From the NCBI RefSeq assembly GCF_030272615.1, contig NC_081411.1, forward strand, positions 837,794,136 through 837,858,135: DNA of 64,000 nucleotides. The letters run 5' to 3'. The first letter of the stretch is position 1, and every line of letters starts with the position of its first letter. A program made the position numbers and the translations under genes. Positions 1 to 11,904 of the stretch are shown here, piece by piece. Origin of the DNA: Cryptomeria japonica. Lineage: Eukaryota > Streptophyta > Pinopsida > Cupressales > Cupressaceae. The notes under the pieces were generated by a model. That model worked only from the letters and a program-made list of their open reading frames with translations. It was not told where the DNA came from and searched no databases.

Positions 1-1
1 A

Positions 2-2339
2 TGACTTTCTCTTTATTGCAAGGATCCATCTTAACATCAGTGGTGTCACTTATGAGAAGATTACTTTGTTGAGGAGTATCCTTTAACTGAGGGAATTCTT
101 TCACAATCTCATCATTATCAATCTCTTTTCCAAAATAGGCTTCGGTGTTCAAACAATAAGGGAGTCCCCTATTGTGATGATAACGAGGAAGAGTATCATA
201 GGCTCCCAAGAACTCAGTTAAAGCATCATCGGTAGGGAAGATATCCAAAGCACAGTCGCCCGAAGGATCCCCATCAATATACTCAGGATGTTGTATTGAT
301 AGAGATGTAGAGATAGCATTAACACTAATGCCTGGTCTTTTAGAAGCTTTAGTACGTTTGCAGGGATTAAAGCCAAGTCCAAAGGCATAATTGTGAAAAT
401 TAGTCTCTAGAGGAACTCTTATCCCTTGTTCATGAGCACCACAACCTTTTCCATGATACCCATGCTTAGCAAAAATGCAAAAACCACGACCATAACGATC
501 AGCCATTTCAGGAAGAGAAGGTGGTTTTTCATAAGACAAAGAATCAAACTCTTCATAATTATAGATGTGAGGAGAAGAAGTTTGAGAAGCGGCCACAAAA
601 TTATTACTCATAGATTCAGGTAAGGTTGATTGATTTTTAGCTTCTTCTTTCTTTTCAACTTTATGATTTTTAGCTTCTTCCTTCTTTTCAACTTTAATTT
701 CTCTAGAAGGAACCTTATATTCACCTACAAAGGTAGGGTTAAAATCAAGAGATCCCCAATCATCCTCTGCGAGAACCTTCTCAGGATCAAAATCCTTTTT
801 ATGTGTAGTTTCAAGTCAAGAAGGATCTTCTTCAGGAGTTCCAGACTCATCCAAAAGATTTTGATCATCAGAGAGTGAAGACTCATCGATAGGTTTCTTG
901 TTTAAAGAGTCATCACTAGATGAGGATGGCTTAGAAGAACTCCCTTTGGAAGTAGATGTTTGTAGACAAGCTTGAAAATTAGTATCACCCATCAAAGTGT
1001 ATGTCTTATTGTTATAAATGAATTTAACTTGTCTATGCAATGTAGAGAGGACAGCTTGCATGCTGTGAATCCAAGGCCTCCCTAATAACAAGTTATATGT
1101 TAAATTTCCCGGCATAACATGGATAGGAGTAGGCAAAGTAACAGGTCCCACTGTGAGAGGTAAGGTGATGATACCTAATGAAGTCTTAGCCACATTGTCA
1201 AAGCCACGAATGGGACGAGAATCAGGCTCAATAAGAGATGTATCCACATTCATCTTATGCAATAAATTAATGCTACACACATTAAGGCCAGAGCCATTAT
1301 CTACTAGTGTTCATCTTATAGCAGTGTCTTTCATGACAACCACAATCATCAAGGGATCATATTGTTGTTAAATTTCACTAGTAGGCAACTCATCTTGGGT
1401 AAACACAATTTGAGCTTTAGGATTCATCACAGAGTTAACAAAAGATGCTATATTACTAGATGTATTCGGTGGAGGAACATTCAAATCTTTCAAGGCATCT
1501 TGTAACATTCCATGATGAGCGGAAGAAGTTTGAATCAAATCCCAAAGGGATATCTTAGCAGGGGTAGCTTTAAGTTGTTCTATGAGATCATATTCCTTAC
1601 CCATAACTTGCGAAATACGGGGAGCTTGAGGAAGAATTGGTTGAGGATTAGGAAGAGAGACTGGAATAACAGGAGGAGGATTAGGTTGCCTATTATTTCT
1701 GGTATGATAGGTATGGGCAACCGCATGATAACTCTCTCTAGTTATTTGCTTAGCATAATTGTAAGGACTTATAGGTTTTCTTCCTTGTACAGTGATGATT
1801 GGTTTATTCGGGGTGTGAGAGGAATCATGATCATACCTTCCTTGGACAGTAAGGAGAGGTGATTTAAGAACTTGAAAGGTGGGAGAAGGATAAGCACCTT
1901 GGACTTCAAAGAGAGGCTTATTATGTTCATTCAAGTTTATCATGTTAACCAATTTAGAGGCCTTGTTCTTGTTTATAGGTTTCGACAAAGCCACAAAGTC
2001 ATCAAGAGCATCATCCAACAAGGCATGATCATATCGGTTAAAAGGTTTGTCTTTTAATTCAAAAGGAGACATCTCCTCATAGAGGGGATTATTGAAAACA
2101 ACCATGTTACTAGATTCAGGGGAAGAGTTGATAGGAATGTATCCTTGAGAGGAATCATTCGACTTATCTTTCTCATCACACCTAAATGGCATAGTAACAA
2201 GGTTTATGAGTTTTTGGTAAAATGAAGGTTTAGCATCCTTAGGGTTTAAAAACTCATCTAAAGCTTCATCTAATTCATCTTGGCTATACTCATAATAATC
2301 ATCAAAAGTATGAACATTTTGCAAATAAAAATCTGACAT
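2..2339 (-). pseudogene. Ty3-type retrotransposon protease region with G-patch, three in-frame stops
   Basis: One minus-strand frame runs from an ATG at 2339 to the window edge, about 779 codons, broken only by TAA at 1368-1370, TGA at 1311-1313 and TGA at 816-818, all in the same frame. The first 320 residues are acidic and proline-rich and match no family I can name, apart from a segment (KEYDLIEQLKATPAKISLWD) resembling the spacer before protease in plant Ty3 elements. An aspartic protease core follows: active-site motif VDNGSGLNVC near 1272-1306 and the downstream LLLGRPWIH motif typical of retropepsins. A serine-rich linker and a G-patch-like segment (about 405-505) come next, then acidic sequence of the kind preceding reverse transcriptase, which would lie left of the window. 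No capsid domain or zinc knuckle is seen between the PBS and this frame. The stops look like CAA to TAA and CGA to TGA changes. Confidence 0.8.
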
Positions 2340-2481
2340 TTTGAAAAGATTGCATAAAATTTAAACACACAATGCAAAGAAACACACACTTTTTTTTTTT
2401 TCTTTAATGAAAATGAAATGAAAACACACTAAATCTAGATCTAGATCTAACAAATGTAATGCAAGAGGAAGCAATGATAGA

Positions 2482-2499
2482 CTCACGTCGGGTTCACCA
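2482..2499 (-). other. Primer-binding site of the left Ty3 element
   Basis: On the minus strand the LTR end ...CCCACACA is followed by TTT and then TGGTGAACCCGACGTGAG, an 18-nt stretch beginning with TGG as expected for a complement to a tRNA 3' CCA end. It differs from the initiator-methionine site TGGTATCAGAGC used by the other elements here. I could not assign the tRNA with confidence. Confidence 0.65.
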
Positions 2500-2933
2500 A
2501 AATGTGTGGGGGAAAAAGCGAGACTAGGTCAATCATGCCCTAATCCTACCTTTTGACACACATTACGGAATATGAAAGAGCCTAGAGATATCGCACAATT
2601 GGCTACTTCTTTTGGTGAAAGAGAGAGCCATGGGATATCTATTAGGATTTCTATTCCCTTGTTGAAATTGTAAGATTAAGTAGTGCAAGTTCAAACCCTA
2701 ATCCCAAAATGCAAGTATGAACCAATAGCAAGATTGCAGAATTGAGATTAAACAATGAACAACTGTAAATGTAGGGATAAAATAAGAATGCAGATATGTA
2801 CCCGGAGTCAAAATCAGACTGAAAATGTTCGGGATGGGGGCGCGGATGCCACTGTCCTGAAAACTGCACCGGAAACCACTGTTCTGCACTCTGGAACACT
2901 GTCTGGAAACTGTCTGTAAACTGTCTGTCCGGA

Positions 2934-3145
2934 GGACCAGGGCGCCCAGCGCCTCTGTCCCAGGGACCAGGGCGCCCAGCGCCTCTGTCCCAGGGACCAG
3001 GGCGCCCAGCGCCTCTGTCCCAAGGACCAGGGCGCCCAGCGCCTCTGTCCCAGGGACCAGGGCGCCCAGCGCCTCTGTCCTAGGGACCAGGGCGCCCAGT
3101 ACCCCTGTCCTGGCAGGACCAGGGCACCCAGCGCCCCTGTCCCAG
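2934..3145 (-). repeat. GC-rich 30-bp tandem repeat, about seven units
   Basis: The unit GGGCGCCCAGCGCCTCTGTC plus CCAGGGACCA recurs exactly every 30 bp from 2941 through 3120, with five nearly identical units and diverged units at both ends. It contains the palindrome GGCGCC and is far more GC-rich than its surroundings. Because 30 is divisible by 3, minus-strand frames stay open across it with a 10-residue repeat (RRWAPWSLGQ). It lies downstream of the LTR TATA box. Confidence 0.9.
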
Positions 3146-3265
3146 TCTTCTGCTCTGCAATTTCACATAGAGTGTTGTTCCAACCTTCTCTCTCTGGATC
3201 TGTATTCCGCGGTGTCGTCCGAATCCCGAAACCTGGAATAATATCTGAAAAAGGGGGAGGGGTGG

Positions 3266-3273
3266 CTATATAG
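3266..3273 (-). promoter_or_regulatory. TATA box in the LTR of the left element
   Basis: The minus strand reads CCCTATATAGCC here, a good plant TATA box inside the LTR. A start site would be expected about 30 nt downstream, near 3240. The location is by motif only. Confidence 0.5.
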
Positions 3274-4282
3274 GGTTTTGCCTTAGTCAAACCCCCACTT
3301 TGGTGATTTCCACCTCCACGAATAGCCAAGTTGTTTTGTAAAATGTATTGTGTGTGCAGACCTAGTGTGTGTGCAAGGTCCAAAAATGCAAGAAAGCAAA
3401 CTAGAGCAACCTAGAAAGTAAAACCTAATTGCTTGCAAATGATAATGTAAAATGCTCTAAATCAAGATGCAATGTGATCTAAAGCATGAATAAATGATGT
3501 ATCAAAGCTTATGCAAAGACATGAAAACAATACGAAATCATACCCAACCCTCAAGGGAGGAGTACAAGCCAATCTTCAGTCGGTAATCTCCTATTGTTCT
3601 TCAATGTCTTCCAAGCCCTAAGTGGATGAATGAATTTGATAGATTCTTGATAGAATGATGTTGAATGTTGTTGAAGTCCTCAAAGATCTGCTTTTTCGCT
3701 GCATATGAAGTTCCTGGAAAAAAAAATCTGATCTCTTCAAATGAAGAAGGAGAGCTCTTATGTATGAAACCCTAGGTCGTAAATTCGTATTTTGGCCGAC
3801 CTAGAGATTGAATATCCTGCCAATTTCTTGGGGTTAAGCTTTATTTTATGATTGGATCGTGCTCCCAAAATTTTGGGAAAAATGTCCGGGACCATGTGCA
3901 CCGGGTGCCACGGTCCCGACAACTTTTCACCAAATTTTCAGGGCCATTGGATATGATGATTTTAGAGAGAATCCCGAAGTTACAGGTGATTTCGAGATGT
4001 TTTGACCCCAAAACCAAGCCCCCATGTTCGAAATAGGACTTAATTAGGGTTTTTGATTGAGTGATGCATTGGAGGAATAAAATGCGAAGGGCGCGCTTTA
4101 GTGAAAAGGGCCCAATTTTATGATGTAGAGAATGATGAAATAGGACCTTAGACCTAATTAATTTGATTAATTGGGTGCTTAAGGAGATATACAATGCAGA
4201 ATGCAAAATGCACTAAGGCGGGTGCTAAACTAGGTGTGAAATTGTACCACCCTAGCGAGTGCGTACAATTTACGACGCTACA

Positions 4283-7200
4283 GAATGAAATACCAAAATC
4301 AACTTATTATTGTAATTAACTTACTATCTTCACAAGGTTAAATTCTTAGTATTTTTATTACATTTCTCTTCGATCTCAGGTAGGTGTTTACAAAGTTCTC
4401 TCTTTCTACAACTTACATTAATGCGCTATCCAAAATTATATCCATAACACACATCAACTCCTACAATCAAGGTTACACATATGGAATTTTCTAGGAGACC
4501 TACTTTGTTTAGGATTTGTTTTAAAGCATGTTTATCCTACTATATTCTCGTCCAAGTATGTTACTTAGGAAAATTGACATCACACTTAACCAAAATGAAT
4601 ATACTTATTCTACATCAAGGCACCTCATTAGGGTGTTAATAAAATATTTGTTAAACCGTCCTAGGTGCATAATTTCTTCCAACTTCCTTAGGTAACAAGG
4701 AATAATCAAATTTAGGTTCTTCAAATCCGCCCCTATATAGGGTAGTTTTCTACCACTAGGGATTACAATGTTTATATTTCTAGGTGCTAGGGTTTAAGTT
4801 TCATAGGGTACATTATTCACAATTTCCAAACATTAAGGTACATAACAATCCCATTCTAAGGGAGTGATGGAAATTATTAATACATATTTTAGATATCATC
4901 CACGCAATTATCTCCATACACATGCCAAATTTACTAGTCGACAATCATCACTTTCACAATTCATTAGGTCTAGGTCACACTATTGTTATAAAAAAAAAAA
5001 AATCTCTTTCAGATTACTCGCAATTAATTTTACTTAGGAGGATATTCCTTCCTTTATCTTAATTTGATAAATTATATTCTTTGTTAGTTCTTTGTGCCTA
5101 ATTTCACTCCTTGCGGTATCCTCCCTTGACACACTATTAGTGGTTCAATGAACATGATAGATATTACACAAATCACATCACTAGGGCTAGTTATATCAAA
5201 CATCAAAATGACCACTTGACACTTTAAAAGGTCAAAATACAAAAATTACTTTTACCAAGTCCCTTCAAAAGAAGAAAAATGCCAGCCATTGAAAGATATT
5301 AAAACTAGAAATGTGGTAAGTGCCATATCTCAAATAAAAAGAAACATAAATCTAGTGGTCCTTTCATCATCAAAATAAATAAACAAATAAATAAACAGAA
5401 AGTACTAGCCCCCGAGTCACGAAATGCTATTCCAAGAAAATAAAAAAAAATAATGTCGAATCCAACTCGAAACAAGATGACCATTCTAGCCATGCTATAG
5501 GGAGTAACCGCAACACATCACCCAAGATCACACGTCCTGAGTGTGTTAGGAAGTGATTATTAGACTCTTGAGATTCTTAGATTATTTATATTCCTTTATT
5601 ATTTACGAGATATCTTATATCCATGAGATTGCAATTGTTTAATAGATCATGTTTCATTTTAACCTTCACGTGATTTCTATTGCAAGCCACACTTTTCGAC
5701 ACAATCCATTATTTATTTACGGTTATTAACATCCATAATTATATCTAGTAGGTGGTTGCACTAACTCTGCCATTCTCCGTCCATTCTTCTTGGACTGCCA
5801 TTACTTATCTTAATATGTTAAACCTTGGTTCAATGTTACGTGGTAGCTCAAGTATCGACATTCTCATGTCTTACACACACGGTTGATAGTTCGATACAAA
5901 ATTGACACTTATTTACTTAGAACCACTTAGGATTTGTATAGTGTAATCATATAATTTTACTAGGGACATCATTTATTTTCTTAGCACCCTATCCTAGCTC
6001 CTTATACTTTTAGCCCTAAAATTCACTTGCCTTTATTAGGTAGGAGCTTGTTGCCAAAATACTAACGCTTACGGTTAAGAGCCATTTGGGGTGGAATTAT
6101 TGTCAAGTAAGATCTATAATGGTAGACAACAATTTCTACCCACACATTTCATGACATATTTCAAACAACTCGGAGAGTGGACTCATTCTCTCCTACTTTA
6201 CTTATGCAACTATGAAATCAAGGGGGTGTGCACTCGATAAGTGACCAACATCCATCCTTTTAATTAAAAATTAGTAAAAAGGAAGCTATCGCTTTCCATA
6301 TTACTTATTTATATTTACTTACTGGCCAACTCCGACATATCACAACTTACAATTTCCTTCAATCCACATAAACCATCTTATCATCCTAATCTAGTTACCC
6401 AGTTATGGTATAACATAAGGATGTCCAATAATTACCAATGTCTTAAGACTCCCACAATTTCTAAGTTCTCCCTTAGCTAACCACATAATTTGGCTCCTTA
6501 TCATTGTTCTCATAAAAGATTATATACTGCCAACTAATTTTCATTAAATCTTTGGTATTATAATACTGCTATACTATCTCTCCATAAGCCATTTCCATCC
6601 GCATGTCGCTTCATCCATACTTAATGTTTTTGCATACCTTTACATTCGAGTGCCATAATTTGCAAAACCTCTTTGATTGTGCCTGGTAGTTAAATTGTGT
6701 CACATACTATCTTGCACCTAGCAACTAACCATGATTGGTTCACACTTTTCTCCTTAGTTTCTGAATGAATATAAGTTAATCATTTCTAGATTATAAGATC
6801 CTAATACTTTTACGCTCATTGCATTTCAATGGGGATTTTTTTTGTATGATTCCCAATCAACTCTACTCTCTCTTCCACTATTTACTTTCTCCAAGATTAT
6901 TTTCCCATGGAGGAGCTAGTTGAGGTATTACTTGCTTGGTTCCCCAGTTATATAACCACGGATGAACTTTAGGGTTTATTGTAATTATGTGTTTTAACCC
7001 AAGAATTCCATGCCTTCTTTCTCCTTATTTAACTCATCTATAGTATTACTAGAATTTTTTGGTCAGGGAGTTTGCCATTCATCATTTTAGTTCTAATCTT
7101 CAGGTTTATCCGAACTCTAGCTGCACTGCATTACTACAAAAATTATCTAACATATGCTCTTTATAAGAAATCTAGCATAACCACATTCTTGAGGTACCTA

Positions 7201-7852
7201 GTCATTTAGGATAGGTTAATGCTTCTATCTGAGATTTGCAAGAGTTCTTTTTAACTCTTCTTCATTTATGTCTCCAATGGTGGTCTTGATCTTTATAACC
7301 ATCATAATTTCATATAACTTAAGACTTAACTTGAACTATCTCGACCTTATTTATCTTGTTTATTGTGTCTTTATCTTAGGTCTAACTAACTTGCTTGACT
7401 TGCCATGTCAAGAACATATCTTGATGGAAGGCATTCTCTTAGTCACCATCAAGAGTATTTTAGTGAAGAATTAACTCCTCATACTTGATTTGATTAGGGA
7501 AATTATTGCGTTTAGGTTCCAATTGAATGGTCACCCAATAAGTACTAAAGAACTAAATTCCATTAATAAACACCGAAATTACTTCATACGAATAAATAGC
7601 TGAAAATTTCACAGCCTTTGGGGTTTTTATTATGCCATAAACCTTATGACTAATAAGTTCAAATTTTCAGGCTCTTAGTGACCCTTGGAACCCCTTGAAT
7701 TGATATTTGTTGATCTATTTATTTAAAAGAATTTTCACTTATGTATCACTTTGTTATTTCACAAGTTTCCACCTAGGTGTTATACTTCAAGCCATAGTTT
7801 GTTTTCAACTAAGTTATGAATGTAGCCCATGTTCACCAGTGTATGAACCTAA
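4283..7852 (-). mobile_element. Non-coding internal region of element I
   Basis: This is the 3.6 kb immediately 3' (minus strand) of the PBS of element I. It is AT-rich and has no open frame above about 70 codons and no gag, protease, integrase or reverse-transcriptase motif that I can see. It ends abruptly at the LTR of the left Ty3 element, which seems to have inserted into it, so the rest of element I should lie left of the window. A long PBS-adjacent interior without coding is the layout of LARD-type non-autonomous elements. Confidence 0.5.
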
Positions 7853-7865
7853 GGCTCTGATACCA
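7853..7865 (-). other. Initiator-Met primer-binding site of element I
   Basis: The minus strand reads TGGTATCAGAGCC, three bases after an LTR end ...GGGCATGACA. This is the usual plant PBS complementary to the initiator methionine tRNA. Confidence 0.8.
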
Positions 7866-7868
7866 AAA

Positions 7869-10800
7869 TGTCATGCCCAAACTTTTTGGGCAAAACACAA
7901 CTAATTTATTTATTTTTATTTTTTTACACTTAATTACATGCATCCATATACTTAATTAGTTGTGACAACTTATCAAGTTGCCCCAATAATTTCTTAATTG
8001 ATACTAAATACTAACATAACAATTACGATAATTCCTATTATCATGTGAAACAATTATATTTTATAAGGGACATATTAAATTCTCTCAAAAGTCCCTTTTC
8101 TTTTTAGTTGCACTTATTAGTACTTAATTAGATCCAATTCTACCAAATAGACATTAATATAATTACTAGGTTTGACCTCAATTATTTACTAATTATCAAG
8201 TTTCCTCGATCCGGTTACTATATCCTTCCTTAATAACTTAATTAAATAGGCTTCTATTGTTTCAACACTATTGCTATTTCCTTGCATTAATATTATCTAT
8301 TTGAATAGATACAAATAAGGTGCCAATCTTTATTATGGTAATCAAATTATTTGACAAAAGTATCCACTTGGGTTAACGCGGTTCGCAAGCCTTAGTCCAT
8401 TAATTTTATCATAGAGAAATTATATTATGCCACTACAATACCCTCTTAAATTATTTGTTTAATTAACTATATGAAATTATCCCATTTATTTATTAAAACC
8501 ATTTAATATTTCATTTTCAATAATCACATTCCCTCTTGCTTTAAATTCAACCAATTAAACCTCTCAAATATATTCTGGGTTAGGGCTTTTGTTTTATTAT
8601 TTGTTCTTGAGTGTAGGGGCCGAACGATGGAGTTATGGCAGAGGGCGGTCGAAGGAGGGGAGGAGCGAAGGGTTGGTTTGATGGAGAGGGGTGGTGGGTT
8701 CTTCCCGACCGCCACTGTGTGAACACACAGTAGTGGCGGTGGCCGGGCACTGCACCACTGTGTGTCCACACAATGGCGACGCTGTGAGCATTGCCCACTA
8801 TGTGCCACACAGTGGCAATGCTGTGAGTGTCGCCTGCTGTGTGCCACACAATGGCAGACCTTGGCACTACCCCACCGTGCAGGTACACAGTGGGGGTTCG
8901 ACCCCTGTCTCGAAACCCCTTCCACTTTGCAAAAAAATCTTTTTTTATTTATTTATTTTTATTTTGTTTTATTTTATTTTATTAAATTAAATATACTATT
9001 TAATATATATATATATATATTTATAGAAATTTTTTTACATGAAGTAGTTATACATATAAATAAACATATATATATATAATAAAAATATTTTTAAACTCAG
9101 TCAGATCCATTTCTCTGCAAAAATACTGATATCGTATATTATATTTAAAAAAAACAAAAAAAAACTAATCTGAATAGTTTGATTTTTTTTTACTCTAAAG
9201 TTAGTTAATGTGATATATATATATAATTGTTTTATAGTTATAAATTATCATAAATCAGTGATATACTATTTCTTTTTTTTTTTGTTTCCTTTGAACTTTT
9301 TAATAGATTGATTTAAAACAGAGATAGACTATTTAACTAACAAATTTTAATAAATTTAACAACAACTAAATATAGCTATAATTTATTAATCTAGAAACCT
9401 TAGAGATGGCTATAAAATCTTTGATTTTATTTTCTATAATGGCTATAACATATTTAAATACTAAGTTTTGCAATCCCATGAATAGATCTAAGATGTTTTA
9501 TTACCAGCCTACTACATGCATGCAAATTCCATTCCATTTCCTTTCTAATGTTTTGCTTAAAATACATAAAAGGAATGAATACATTTCTTTCTTTTCGAAG
9601 CATCCGATACATAAATAAATATTACACATCGTTAAACATATCCCCAAATCTTTATTGTCATTTTACAAATAGGTATCTCTTTTCAAATAAATGAGGACTT
9701 TCACAGAATATTAATTACATTTACAACATCTTCCTACAACAAATAATTCCAACCATATCTTCATGTCCTGATAATTTTCTTCTAACAACCTATAAATAAA
9801 TCAAAGGTTGTGACCATGGAGTGCTCACCTCCTAGCCTAGGCTAACTAGTAGCTACCCCCGAGCTTGGAGAACCAATCCCTAGATAGATAACACACATGC
9901 AAACACAAGGACAAGGGAAAACACACTCTCAAAAACAATCCTAACCCAAGCTACACTGCACCACACATTTGTGATGTCTTTGCAACGGTGGTAGTGGACC
10001 AAGTACCCTAAGGAGACTGCAAGTATGGTAAAACATATAGCCACCTCATGGCAAACCAAATACCTCAAGTATAACAACCCCACATTCCATATGCCCCCAC
10101 TAAGGCATTCATGCCTTATTTCCCTCCTTATGACCCCCAATGCATAAACAAGCCATGTAGCAAGGGTCCATAAAATCCCTTGTGATCACTCTCATAACAA
10201 GAGCCTCTCACTTGAGGTCTATCACTTCTACCACCCACAAGACCATCCTCTCTCCCAAGAATAGGAGGTCTTGATTACTCCCAAAACACATAAATTGCAT
10301 AAGCACAAAACACCAAATAAATTTCCAAAAAATACATGCACGAAAACCAATCTTCTTTTCACATGCTTTTTTCTTTAAAATGACATACAATAAGAAAATA
10401 TTACAAGAAAGTAGAACCAACCTTAAACTACCCAAAGGTATGCTAGTTTTGTTGAGGATGAGCAGCCCAATTCCACAAGTCTTCTCTTTCTGCCCTTAGT
10501 CCAAATTCTAAATCCCAAATCTATCTTTTTCTTTTCAAAATTCTATTGTCTCCAAAAATGGAGAGTGGGTGATTACCTACTAATTTTCTAATTCTTGCTT
10601 AAGAATCCTTTTGTGAGAGTTCTCACAAGTTTCTAAAAACTGCAAAGGAAGGTAAGGTAAAATAGGAAAGGGAACTTTCATTCGAAAAGGAAGGTTTACA
10701 ACTTAGTTCAAGTCTTCTAATTTCAATTTTCGCACAACTTAGAAAAGTCACTTTTTAGGGTGTCTAAAAGGTCACATGGGAGTAGAAACTTGCCTAAAAT

Positions 10801-10968
10801 TACCCCTAACCCTTAGGTATACCTTATGGGCTTTAGGAAACCCTGTTAAACTACCCCTAGGTGTCCATTTAACCCATTTTTAACCCCTCTAAAGTTTATT
10901 TTCGGGTCAAACCTATGTTGACCATCCCAAAGATTCTTTACCCAAGGCATTTATGGCATCACATTACA
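7869..10968 (-). repeat. 5' LTR of element I (about 3.1 kb)
   Basis: The left boundary is firm: TGTCATGCCC on the plus strand next to the PBS. The right boundary is proposed at ...ACATTACA (10968), because the minus strand then starts TGTAATGTGATGCC and soon reads GGTCAACATAGGTTTGACC, resembling the starts of LTRs A and D here, which also open TGTA..TG.CC and continue with TTGAC-rich sequence. No second LTR copy is in the window to prove the right end. Contents: a GC-rich hairpin repeat (8712-8910), TA-rich microsatellites near 9005-9080, and otherwise AT-rich non-coding sequence. Confidence 0.5.
8712..8910. repeat. About 40-bp degenerate tandem repeat with internal palindromes
   Basis: Five units start at about 8712, 8755, 8795, 8833 and 8872 (spacing 38-43 bp). 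Each carries a near-palindrome of the form CCACTGTGTG-n-CACACAGTGG followed by GGC. The block is markedly GC-richer than the LTR around it. Open frames across it on both strands (8524-8925 minus, 8691-8990 plus) are by-products of the repeat and are not called as genes. Confidence 0.75.
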
Positions 10969-11850
10969 TTAATTGAAAAAAAACTATAGTTAAACAATTC
11001 CCACCAAGAGACAAATTTAAAATTTCAAATATAAATCCACACATGTGTCAAGTGACACAAATAAAATAGTTTAACAAAATTATACATGAAATCATGTCTC
11101 TTGTGGGATTTACATAAATCAATTAAATAACACTTAAAACACATGCATCATTTACTATTACGAATAAAATATGACACAAACGGGGTGTTGTCTCTCCAAA
11201 TAGACAAACCCTGGATTTACGAACATACATAGGTCTAGGTTTGGTTCTCTGCAATATTTCCATGGTCACATGGATAACTTTTCCTGCGCAACTCAATTAC
11301 ACATTAATAATTTCAAATAATCGTATATAATATTAAACACATGAATTAGAATACACATCAAACACTTTGCATACAATTTACATTTGAACAATCCAATATA
11401 TCTTATATCCAAATAATTTTGATCCATACATAAAGCATACATCCTATTTCTATCATCATAGTAAAGTCCTGCAAATCCAATAATGACATACATCATCTCA
11501 AATTTATCCTATTCTAGAATCATATCAAGTTCTATATCATATAGCATATAAATGAAGCATCAACATATATCAATGTTATCCAAATCATGGAATCATATAA
11601 GTTCTAAATCCAGATATAGCTGACATACGTTAGATCAAGATTATCCAATCAGTGGATCTTTTAGGATTTCAAATTCATAACACATCAAAATGTACACCAC
11701 AAGGTGAAATGATTCTATAACTTGGTTCATTTTCTTTTCTCACCAATCTATTCTTCTAACATAGCCCATCCTATTGAATTATAGCATTTATTATTAGGGT
11801 CAAACATGGTCAACTAAGTTAATCAAAGCTTGGTTTGGGGAAAGCCTTAC
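10969..11850. other. Unassigned AT-rich sequence between element I and the G' remnant
   Basis: No open frame above 70 codons, no LTR terminus and no PBS was recognised here. The first 5 bp (ttaat) may be one copy of the target duplication of element I. The stretch could be old host intergenic DNA or a decayed repeat. Confidence 0.4.
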
Positions 11851-11904
11851 ATACTATCTGCAGTAGTATCATCTGATTGTGGGTAAGGTTTCCCACCTTG
11901 GTTT
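11851..11904 (+). repeat. Left fragment of outer copia-like LTR G', split by element E
   Basis: The text tactatctgcagtagtatca and the following bases up to ggttt match the solo LTR G at about 25150-25205 almost base for base. The rest of the same LTR resumes at 60301, beyond the right LTR of element E, with ggttt present on both sides. Sequence left of 11851 no longer resembles G, so the left part of G' is lost. Confidence 0.75.

Larger units (their letters stand above)
2503..4282 (-). repeat. 5' LTR of the left Ty3 element (about 1.78 kb)
   Basis: Read on the minus strand the LTR starts TGTAGCGTCGTAAATTG at 4282 and ends CCCCCACACA at 2503, directly before the PBS. TG...CA termini are present. 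The 5 bp outside it (4283-4287, gaatg) would be one target-site copy; the other lies beyond the window, as does the 3' LTR. A TATA box at 3266-3273 puts U3 at about 4282-3245 and the transcribed R-U5 part at about 3245-2503. The transcribed part contains the GC-rich tandem repeat. Confidence 0.75.

Noticed and set aside
426-878. Plus-strand frames at 426-623 and 630-878
   Set aside because: They are antisense to the continuous minus-strand pol frame and have no independent support.
2814-3383. 189-codon minus-strand frame with 10-residue repeats, possible repeat protein
   Set aside because: It lies wholly inside an LTR, its ATG is upstream of the LTR TATA box, and its length comes from the 30-bp tandem repeat.
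8885-8910. GGTTCGACCCC, a match to a tRNA/SINE B box
   Set aside because: No A box at the right distance upstream, no tRNA fold and no SINE tail; one 11-bp match is weak.
8524-8925. 133-codon minus-strand frame, and overlapping plus-strand frames, in LTR I
   Set aside because: All are produced by the GC-rich hairpin repeat; overlapping frames on both strands show similar length and no family resemblance.
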